Positions 9,014 to 15,882 of a stretch of DNA of 43,667 nt are shown in pieces. This DNA comes from Lentzea aerocolonigenes (GTDB taxonomy: Bacteria > Actinomycetota > Actinomycetes > Mycobacteriales > Pseudonocardiaceae): positions 1 to 43,667 of the forward strand of contig NZ_JYJG01000174.1 of NCBI RefSeq assembly GCF_000955955.1, in the 5' to 3' direction. Position numbers and translations under genes: made by a program. The notes below the pieces were generated by a model. It did no database searches. It worked only from the letters and a program-made list of their open reading frames with translations, and was not told the DNA's origin. Within the stretch, counting starts at the first letter, position 1. Every line of letters starts with the position of its first letter.

Positions 9014-11046
9014 GGTTCCTCCCGCACGGGCAGACTGGCGCCGTCACGCAGGAACAAGGGGATGCGCTCGATCGGGGCCGCGACGGACACCGTCCAGCCA
9101 CCCTCGAACTCCTCGCCCGTCCACGCGTCGGTCCAGCGCGCACCCGCGGGCAGGTAGACGTCACGCTCACGCACACCGGCCTCGGTGATCGGAGCCACCA
9201 GCAGATCGGGGCCGAGCAGGAACGCGTCCTCGACCTGCCACGCCACCGGGTCGCCGGGGAACTCCAGGAACACCGGGCGCATCGGCGGCACCCCGGTCTC
9301 CGACGTCGTGCGCATCTGCTCCATCACGTACGGGCGCAGGCGTTCCCGCAGCCGGAGGTGGTCGGCGAGGATCTCGTAGGCCTCCTCGCCGTACGACCAG
9401 ACCTCGTTGGCCAGTCCGGTCATCGCGGGCTCCAGCACCTGCTCGTCGCCGCGGAAACCGTGCAGGCGGAACAACGGGCAGAAAGTGCCGTACTGGAACC
9501 AGCGCACGAGGACCTCGCGGTAGGCGGGGTCGTCCGGGTCGCCGCCGTGGAAGCCGCCGATGTCCGTTGTCCACCAAGGGATTCCGGACATCATCACGTT
9601 GAGCCCAGCTTTGATCTGGGTGCGCAGCGAGGCGAAGTCCGTGGCGATGTCGCCGGACCACAGCGCGGCGCCGTACCGTTGCGCACCCGCCCAGGTCGAG
9701 CGGTTGAGCGAGATGATCTCGGTCTCGCCCGCCGCGCGAAGTCCATCATGGACGGTGCGGGCGTTCTCGCGGGGATACAGGTTGCCGACCTCCAGGCCCG
9801 GACCGGCGTGGTAGCGCAGGTTGTACTGGTGCCCCGGCTTGAGCTCGGGCTCACCGGCGTCCAGCCAGAAGACCTTGATGCCGAGATCGTGGTACCCGCG
9901 CCGGATGCGCTCCCACACGAAGTCGCGGGCTTCAGGGTTCGTGGCGTCGTAGAAGGCGACCTGGGCGGAGTACGCGCCGAGGCCCTTGTCCGGCCAGTCC
10001 GCGTGCGCCATCGGCCCGAACTCGGTACCGATGAAGAAACCCTGGTCCAGCATCGGGTGGTAGTTCTCGCTCGCCGGGCTCACCGACGGCCAGACGGAGA
10101 CCATCAGCTTGACGCCCATCTCGTCCAGCTCACGCACCATGGCCGCGGGGTCCGGCCACTCGGCGGGGTCGAACTTCCACTCGCCGAGATGCGTCCAGTG
10201 GAAGAAGTCGCAGACGATCACGGACAACGGCAGCCCGCGCCGTTTGTACTCGCGCGCGACCTCCATCAGCTCGTCCTGGGTGCGGTAGCGCAGCTTGCAC
10301 TGCCAGAAACCCGAGGCCCACTCGGGAAGTTCCGGCGCGTGCCCGGTCGCGTCCGCGTACCTGCCCAGCACGTCGGCCGGCTGACCGGCGGTGATCCAGT
10401 AGTCGATCTGGCGGGCGCTGTCGGCCACCCAGCGCGTGCCGGTCTCGGCCAGTTCCACCCGGCCGACGGCGGGCGAGTTCCACAGCAGGCCGTAGCCGCG
10501 GTCGGAGACCAGCAGCGGGATGGTCACCTCGGCGTTGCGCTGCACCAGGTCGATGACAGCGCCCTTCTGGTCCAGCAGGCCGTGGGTGTGCTGGCCGAGG
10601 CCGTAGAACCGTTCTCCCTGATAGGCCTGGAAACGCTGCTCGAGCCGGTGGTAGCCGTTGCCCGTCGCGGTGGCGAGGCGCGGGCCCGGCCACCAGAAGT
10701 GGGCGGACTGCTCGGCGAGCAGCTCGGTGCCGTCCTTGGTGCGCAGGAACGTGAGCCTGCCCGCGGACGCGCCGAGCTCGGGGGTGAGCTTTCCTTCGGT
10801 GTCGGCGTCGACCCGGACGGTGATCCTGCCGTTGACCAGCGTCGCGTGGTGCTCACCGATCTTGATCTCCGCCTCGGCACCGGCGGGCGGCGTGCCGAGC
10901 AGCGCTCCCGGCAGGTCCTCGAGCAGCGGCCCGCCGGGGGTGGCCCTGACGCGGACGGCATCAGGGCCCCACGCCTCGACGCGCAGGGTCTCGCCCTTGG
11001 CCCGCCATTCGAGGGCGGTGCCGAGGTCTCGGAAGTGTGCAGGCAT
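9010..11046 (-). CDS. GH31 alpha-xylosidase-type glycosidase
   Basis: It has 678 residues from ATG 11046, with GAGGAG eight bases upstream and 38 bases after the lacI stop. The N-terminal beta domain (about 1-245) is followed by a TIM barrel with nucleophile Asp396 in FWLDAGEPE and probable acid/base Asp466 in LWSGDI. WTTDIGGF follows near residue 500. The LDAxEPE form of the nucleophile region is characteristic of alpha-xylosidases such as the Cellvibrio and Bacteroides xyloglucan enzymes, rather than of alpha-glucosidases. It would remove the non-reducing-end alpha-1,6-xylose from imported xyloglucan oligosaccharides. There is no signal peptide. It heads the four-gene coupled glycosidase block GH31-GH42-GH36-GH43. 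Alpha-glucosidase activity is the main alternative. Confidence 0.88.
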   Translation of the reverse strand: MPAHFRDLGTALEWRAKGETLRVEAWGPDAVRVRATPGGPLLEDLPGALLGTPPAGAEAEIKIGEHHATLVNGRITVRVDADTEGKLTPELGASAGRLTFLRTKDGTELLAEQSAHFWWPGPRLATATGNGYHRLEQRFQAYQGERFYGLGQHTHGLLDQKGAVIDLVQRNAEVTIPLLVSDRGYGLLWNSPAVGRVELAETGTRWVADSARQIDYWITAGQPADVLGRYADATGHAPELPEWASGFWQCKLRYRTQDELMEVAREYKRRGLPLSVIVCDFFHWTHLGEWKFDPAEWPDPAAMVRELDEMGVKLMVSVWPSVSPASENYHPMLDQGFFIGTEFGPMAHADWPDKGLGAYSAQVAFYDATNPEARDFVWERIRRGYHDLGIKVFWLDAGEPELKPGHQYNLRYHAGPGLEVGNLYPRENARTVHDGLRAAGETEIISLNRSTWAGAQRYGAALWSGDIATDFASLRTQIKAGLNVMMSGIPWWTTDIGGFHGGDPDDPAYREVLVRWFQYGTFCPLFRLHGFRGDEQVLEPAMTGLANEVWSYGEEAYEILADHLRLRERLRPYVMEQMRTTSETGVPPMRPVFLEFPGDPVAWQVEDAFLLGPDLLVAPITEAGVRERDVYLPAGARWTDAWTGEEFEGGWTVSVAAPIERIPLFLRDGASLPVREEP

Positions 11047-11084
11047 GCGGGAACTCCTCGTGTTCCTGGGGAGTGCGGAGAAGG

Positions 11085-12116
11085 TCAGGACTGCTGACGC
11101 GGCGCGGGTCCGGTGCTGTCCCGGATGGTCAGCACCGGTGTGAGCAGGACCCGGTCGTCCACCGGCCGGTCACCGGCGGCGGCCGCGGTGAGCCTGCGCA
11201 TGATCTGCTCGACGGCGACCCGGCCGAGCTCCTGCGCCGACCCGGTCACCGCGGTGAGCCTGGGCGCGAACTGCTCGGCGAGCTGGTCCTGGCACAGCGC
11301 GATCACCGAGACGTCCTCGGGCACGGTCCGCCCGCTGGTGCGCAGCAGCGTCAGCAGCGGGCCGACCGCGCCCTCGTTCTGCACCACGAAACCCGTGGTG
11401 TCAGGGCGGTCCGCGAGGATCCGGGCGAGCGTCCCCGCGGTGCTCTCGTAGGTGCCTTCGCAGGAGCGGTGCAGGAAGCGCAGGCCGCGCTGCTCGGCCC
11501 GCTCGCGGAAACCGGTGAGCGTGCGCTCGGCGTAGCCGGCGTGCCGGTGGTAGACACCGGATCCGTAGCCGATGAAAGCGATCTCGCGGTGCCCGAGATC
11601 GGCCAGGTGGTCCGCGCACAGGGCGCCGGCGGCGGCGAAGTCGTGGTCCACACAGGACAGTCCGCTGGTGTCCTGCGGCAGGCCGATGAGCGCGGCCTCG
11701 GTGCGTTGGGCCTGTAACACCGGGATGCGCTCGTCGTCCATCTCGACGTCCATCAGGATCACGCCGTCGGCAAGGCCGCTGGCAGCGATCCGCTTCACCC
11801 CGTCCGGTCCCTCGTCGTTGGTGATCAGCAGCACGTCGTAGCCGTGCTGACGGGCCGCCATGGTCACCGAGATCGCGATCTCCATCATGACCGGGACGTA
11901 GACGTCCGTGCGCAGCGGCACCATCAGCGCGACGATGTGCGACCGCCGGGCGGCCAGAGCCCGTGCACCGGCGTTGGGGTGGTAACCGAGCTCCCGCACC
12001 GAAATCTGCACCCGGTTCCGAGTCTCCTCGGAGATCGCGCGCTTGCCGCTCAACACGTAGCTCACCGTGCTGGACGACACGCCCGCGTGCCTGGCCACAT
12101 CGGCAATCGTCACCAT
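11085..12116 (-). CDS. LacI-family transcriptional regulator (first copy)
   Basis: It has 343 residues, starting four bases after the stop of the downstream permease. The N-terminal HTH (TIADVARHAGVSSSTVSYVLSG, with recognition helix in SSSTVSYV) is followed by a hinge containing ARALAARR, which keeps the Leu that LacI/PurR proteins insert in the minor groove. The rest is a periplasmic-binding-protein-like sugar sensor domain. The gene sits between transporter and glycosidase genes and most likely senses an imported oligosaccharide and represses this operon. Codon 134 is TTA (minus strand, 11717-11715), a very rare codon in such GC-rich genomes. In Streptomyces it makes translation depend on the bldA tRNA. 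A close paralogue lies at 23382-24404. Confidence 0.93.
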   Translation of the reverse strand: MVTIADVARHAGVSSSTVSYVLSGKRAISEETRNRVQISVRELGYHPNAGARALAARRSHIVALMVPLRTDVYVPVMMEIAISVTMAARQHGYDVLLITNDEGPDGVKRIAASGLADGVILMDVEMDDERIPVLQAQRTEAALIGLPQDTSGLSCVDHDFAAAGALCADHLADLGHREIAFIGYGSGVYHRHAGYAERTLTGFRERAEQRGLRFLHRSCEGTYESTAGTLARILADRPDTTGFVVQNEGAVGPLLTLLRTSGRTVPEDVSVIALCQDQLAEQFAPRLTAVTGSAQELGRVAVEQIMRRLTAAAAGDRPVDDRVLLTPVLTIRDSTGPAPRQQS

Positions 12117-12120
12117 GAGA

Positions 12121-13098
12121 TCAACCCTTGATCGCGCCGGTCAGGACACCCGTGCGGAAGTGCTTCTGCACGAACGGATAAACGATGAGCAACGGCACGA
12201 GCGTCAGCACCACCACGGCCATCTGCAGCGCCAGCGGCGCCGTCTGGGAGAACTGGTCACCGAACCCGGAGTTGACCGAGCCCGGCATTCCGTTGCCCCG
12301 GTTGACGTAGGTGAGCAGGACGTACTGCAGCGGCCACTTCTCGCTGTCCGTCGGCATGTACAACATGACGTTGAAGAACGAGTTCCAGTAGCCGACGCCG
12401 TAGAAGAGCGCCATCACCGCGGTCACGGCCCGCGAGGTGGGCAGCACGATGGACCACAGGATTCGCCAGTCCCCCGCGCCGTCGATCCGCGCCGCCTCGA
12501 TCAGGTCCACCGACGTGGTCGAGTAGAACTGGCGCAGGATCAGGATGTTGAACACCGACACCGCGCTCGGCAGGATCAGCGACCACCACTGGCCGTAGCC
12601 GCCGAGCCCGGTGACGACCAGGAACGTCGGGATCAGACCGCCGTTGACGAACATCGTGATGATCATCAGCGTCAGCAGGAAGCGGTGTCCGAGCGACCCC
12701 CGCCTGGACAACCCGTAGGCGCACGTGACCGAGACCGCCATCGAGAGCAGCGTGCCGACGGCCGTGATGCCGAAGCTCACGATCAGCGCGCTGCGCACGG
12801 TCGAGTCCGAGAGCATCACCCGGTAGGCCTCGAAGGTCAGGCCGTCCGGCCAGATCACGAGGCCGCCGGCCCGGTTGATGGCGGCCTGGGTGGAGAGGCT
12901 CGTCACCAGGATGATCCACAGCGGCACCAGCATGACCAGCAGCACACCGCCGAGGGTGACGCCCTTCGCGGCCTCGCCGGCGAGGGTCGGTGGTTCCTCC
13001 CAGGACGGGCGCTCGGTCCGCCGCTTGCGGCGAACCGCCTGCGGCACGGAGGTTTTCGAGTCCACGCCCGTACTGGTGCGTTCGATCGCGAGTGTCAT
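12121..13098 (-). CDS. CUT1 sugar ABC transporter permease (LplC/YtcP type)
   Basis: It has 325 residues. ATG 13098 overlaps the previous permease's stop as ATGA. A long polar N-terminus (about 45 residues) precedes six predicted membrane segments. The EAA loop EAARIDGAGDWRILWSIVLP contacts the ABC ATPase. The sequence ends HFRTGVLTGAIKG, the usual C-terminus of LplC/YtcP-type permeases. It forms the inner-membrane channel with the permease upstream and takes substrate from the lipoprotein encoded first in the operon. No nucleotide-binding subunit is encoded nearby. Confidence 0.93.
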   Translation of the reverse strand: MTLAIERTSTGVDSKTSVPQAVRRKRRTERPSWEEPPTLAGEAAKGVTLGGVLLVMLVPLWIILVTSLSTQAAINRAGGLVIWPDGLTFEAYRVMLSDSTVRSALIVSFGITAVGTLLSMAVSVTCAYGLSRRGSLGHRFLLTLMIITMFVNGGLIPTFLVVTGLGGYGQWWSLILPSAVSVFNILILRQFYSTTSVDLIEAARIDGAGDWRILWSIVLPTSRAVTAVMALFYGVGYWNSFFNVMLYMPTDSEKWPLQYVLLTYVNRGNGMPGSVNSGFGDQFSQTAPLALQMAVVVLTLVPLLIVYPFVQKHFRTGVLTGAIKG

Positions 13099-14042
13099 TT
13101 TCGGTACAACCCGTCTTCACCGAAGGCGTGCGCCAGCTTGTTCGCACCCCAGATGAGCAACAACGAGATGACGCTCTTGAACAGACCCGCCGCCGCGCCG
13201 TAGCTGTAGTCGTTGGTGGCGATGCCGTAGTAGAACGAGAAGGTGTCCAGCACCTCGGCCGTGTCGTGGCCCACGGCGTTGCGCTGGATCAGGAACTGCT
13301 CGAACCCGACCGTCAGCGCGTTGCCCAGGCGCAGCACCAGCATCAGCACGATCACCGCGCGCAGCCCTGGCAGCGTGATGTGCCACAGCCGCCGCCACCG
13401 GCCGGCGCCGTCCGCCGCGGCCGCCTCGTAGAGATCGGTGTTGATGGCGGCGAGCGCGGCCAGGAACACGATGATCCCCCAGCCGGCTTCCTTCCAGATC
13501 ACCTGGGAGGTGACCAGCAGCGCGAAGGTGTCAGGGTTGGTCATGACGTCCCACGTGCCGATGTCGTTGTTGCGCAGGAAGTGGTTGACCGCCCCGGCAC
13601 CGCCGAGCATCTGCTGGAAGATCGTGATGGCCAGCACCCACGAGAAGAAGTGCGGCAAGTACACGACGGACTGGATGAAGTTGCGCACCCGTTGGGACAG
13701 CACGGAGTTGAGCAGCAACGCCAGCGCGATCGGCACCGGGAAGAACAGGATCAGCTGCACGAAGCTCAGGTACAGCGTGTTGCGCACCGCTCCCCAGAAC
13801 AGCGGGTCGCTCATCAGCCGCTCGAACTGGTAGAGCCCGGCCCACGGGCTGTTCCAGACCCCGGCCAGCGGGTCGTACTCCTGGAACGCCGTGACGAGCC
13901 CGAACAGCGGCGCGTAGTTGAACGCCAGCAGCAGCACGACGGCGGGCAGCGTCATCAGGATCAGCGACCGGTCCCGGCGCAGCCTGATCCGCCAGTTCAG
14001 CCTCGCCGGTCGTCCCGTGCGGCCCGATCGCAGCGTGGTCAC
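13095..14042 (-). CDS. CUT1 sugar ABC transporter permease (LplB type)
   Basis: It has 315 residues if it starts at GTG 14042, which forms a GTGA overlap with the stop of the solute-binding protein gene. A GTG/ATG further upstream (14084) would lie 46 bases inside that gene and is less likely. Six predicted membrane segments begin at about residue 28 (SLILMTLPAVVLLLAF). The EAA loop is YEAAAADGAGRWRRLWHITLP. The family (LplB/MalF-like) imports complex oligosaccharides. It is the second gene in the transporter run and its partner is the permease immediately downstream. Confidence 0.92.
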   Translation of the reverse strand: MTTLRSGRTGRPARLNWRIRLRRDRSLILMTLPAVVLLLAFNYAPLFGLVTAFQEYDPLAGVWNSPWAGLYQFERLMSDPLFWGAVRNTLYLSFVQLILFFPVPIALALLLNSVLSQRVRNFIQSVVYLPHFFSWVLAITIFQQMLGGAGAVNHFLRNNDIGTWDVMTNPDTFALLVTSQVIWKEAGWGIIVFLAALAAINTDLYEAAAADGAGRWRRLWHITLPGLRAVIVLMLVLRLGNALTVGFEQFLIQRNAVGHDTAEVLDTFSFYYGIATNDYSYGAAAGLFKSVISLLLIWGANKLAHAFGEDGLYRK

Positions 14043-15721
14043 TGGCCCGTGCCGTACTTCTGCAGGACGTTGTCGTTCATCCACTGGATCAGCCGGTCAC
14101 CGCCGCCGCTGGACTTCCAGGTCGTGGCGGCGTTCTTCAGGTCCTCGATCGACTTCTTGCCGTGGATGACGTCCTTGAGCGTGTCCTCGACGGGCTGCGC
14201 GGCGTCGGCCGTGGCCTGGGCCTGCGGCATGCTGATGTTCATGCCCCAGAAGACCGGCTTGGAGAGGGCCTTCACGTTGGCGGCCTGCCAGGAGGTGATG
14301 TCCTTGGTGACGTTCGGCGCGGACTGGGTGCTGATCACCGCGGCGGGGGCGGCGAGGAACGGGTACGTCTGCGCCTGGACCTCCTTCTTGCCCGCGTCGG
14401 TGGGCGTCGGCACGCCGCCCTGCATGGTGAAGTGAGTGCCCTCGACACCGAAGTTGACCATCGTGTACTCGGCCGACCCGAACGGCGCGGCCAGGTAGTT
14501 CGCGATCGCGAGGCATTCCTCGATCTGCTCGGGCTTCAGGTTGATGTTGAGGTAGCTGACGATGTCGGTGGCCGAGCCCGTGTCGACGCGAGGGGCGCTC
14601 TTGCCGTCGGCGGAGAAGAAGTTGAACGCGCCGCGCCGGTAGTTCGGGTTCGCGGCCTGACCGGACTGGTAGTCGGAGAGGTTCCACACGCCGGTGCCGG
14701 TAGCCGAGATCAGCGTCTTGCCGCCGTAGAACCGGGTGCTGCCGCCCGCGTTGTCACCCGCGAGCGCGTCGGGATGCACGTAACCCGCCACCGCGAGCTT
14801 GCGGCTCCAGTCGGCCGCGTCCAGGAACTCCTGCGTCTCGTACAGATGGACCAGCTTCCCGTTGTCCACCTTCCACTTCAGCGGTGCGCCGAAGGCCGTG
14901 TACGTGTAGCGGTACACGTCGTCGAAGGCCCACACGCCCGCCCTGGCGTCGGTCAGCTCCTTGCCGAGGTTCATCAGGTCCTCGGCGGACTTCACCTGGT
15001 CGGCGGTGATGCCCTTCGCCTCGAGCACGTCACGGCGGTAGAAGATGGCCCCTGCGACCTTGAAACCGGTCGAGAACGCCGGGATGCCGTACAGCTTGTC
15101 GCCCCAGGCACCGGCCCGCCACGCGGCGGTGGGCAGGGCGGCGAGGTTGGGGTACTTCTTGATGTTGTCGCCGGACAGGTAGGGCGTGAGGTCGGCGAGC
15201 TGGTTGCCGACCAGGCCGCCGGTGTTGAAGTTGGAGCTCCACCAGCCCGGCAGGTTGATCCAGTCGGGCAGCTTCTTCGCCGCGGTCATCGTCGGGACGA
15301 TCGTGTTGTAGTTGTTGCCGTCCGCGGGCTTCATCTCGAACTGGGCGCCCAGTGCCTTGTTCATGGCCTGGTAGAAGCTGCTGTCGGCCGGCGGGATCGT
15401 TCCCCACAACGGCGTGACCGCCGAGTACTTGCCGCCCTTGCCGGGGATGCCGGAGACGGTGGCGATCCGGTTGGACGGGTAGCTGAGGAAGCCGGGATCC
15501 GTCATCACGTCGGGGCCACCCGCGATGGAGGCAATGTCCGGCTTGATCAACGGGTTCGGCACGTAGGTCGGCAGCACGGCCTTCAGGCCGGCGTCGGAGT
15601 TCACGCCTGCGCGCTGTGCTCCGCTACCGCCACAGGCGGAGAGCAGTGGCCCCATCGCGACGAGCCCGGCGGCCGAGACGGCGGCGTTCAGGAAGCTTCT
15701 GCGGTTCAACTCGTTGCCCAT
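14039..15721 (-). CDS. Oligosaccharide-binding lipoprotein of the ABC transporter (LplA-like), Tat exported
   Basis: It has 560 residues. The N-terminus has a twin-arginine motif (NRRSFL, residues 6-11), a short hydrophobic stretch and a lipobox ending at Cys30 (LLSAC), followed by a Gly/Ser linker. It should therefore be folded before Tat export and lipid-anchored outside the membrane. The rest is a family 1 extracellular solute-binding protein of the large LplA type, whose partners are LplB/LplC permeases. It is first in the minus-strand run. Upstream are a plausible -35/-10 pair (TTGTCT, 17 bases, TACTCT) and a LacI-type operator. The substrate is inferred from the neighbouring glycosidases to be a decorated hemicellulose oligosaccharide. 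Confidence 0.92.
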   Translation of the reverse strand: MGNELNRRSFLNAAVSAAGLVAMGPLLSACGGSGAQRAGVNSDAGLKAVLPTYVPNPLIKPDIASIAGGPDVMTDPGFLSYPSNRIATVSGIPGKGGKYSAVTPLWGTIPPADSSFYQAMNKALGAQFEMKPADGNNYNTIVPTMTAAKKLPDWINLPGWWSSNFNTGGLVGNQLADLTPYLSGDNIKKYPNLAALPTAAWRAGAWGDKLYGIPAFSTGFKVAGAIFYRRDVLEAKGITADQVKSAEDLMNLGKELTDARAGVWAFDDVYRYTYTAFGAPLKWKVDNGKLVHLYETQEFLDAADWSRKLAVAGYVHPDALAGDNAGGSTRFYGGKTLISATGTGVWNLSDYQSGQAANPNYRRGAFNFFSADGKSAPRVDTGSATDIVSYLNINLKPEQIEECLAIANYLAAPFGSAEYTMVNFGVEGTHFTMQGGVPTPTDAGKKEVQAQTYPFLAAPAAVISTQSAPNVTKDITSWQAANVKALSKPVFWGMNISMPQAQATADAAQPVEDTLKDVIHGKKSIEDLKNAATTWKSSGGGDRLIQWMNDNVLQKYGTGQ

Positions 15722-15751
15722 GGCGGAACCCGATCCTTCATCGTCGAAGTG

Positions 15752-15765
15752 TCGAAGCGCTTAAA
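15752..15765. promoter_or_regulatory. LacI-type operator upstream of the transporter operon
   Basis: TCGAAGCGCTTAAA matches 12 of 14 positions of the perfect palindrome found at 24426-24439. It lies just downstream of the predicted -10 of the transporter promoter and 31 bases before the start codon, a position suited to repression. Confidence 0.65.
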
Positions 15766-15777
15766 CAGTTGCGGCGC

Positions 15778-15806
15778 AGAGTAGTGACCCAGGTCGCATC
15801 AGACAA
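15778..15806 (-). promoter_or_regulatory. Predicted promoter of the solute-binding protein operon
   Basis: On the minus strand TTGTCT (15806-15801) and TACTCT (15783-15778) are separated by 17 bases, a good fit to a housekeeping-sigma promoter. The LacI-type operator follows about 12 bases downstream of the -10. The assignment is by pattern only. Confidence 0.45.
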
Positions 15807-15811
15807 GCCCG

Positions 15812-15854
15812 TTGACAGCAGAAACCCAGGCGTGTCACCGTCGAAACGCTTCGC
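15812..15854 (+). promoter_or_regulatory. GH3 promoter region with LacI-type operator
   Basis: A consensus -35 TTGACA lies at 15812-15817; no clear -10 was recognised 16-18 bases later. TCGAAACGCTTCGC at 15841-15854 matches 12 of 14 positions of the palindrome TCGAAGCGCTTCGA and lies where the transcript should begin, 28 bases before the GH3 start codon. With the site at 15752 this gives one operator for each arm of the divergent promoter. Confidence 0.55.
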
Positions 15855-15882
15855 TGCTAGCTCCGATCCGAGGGGTTTCCAC

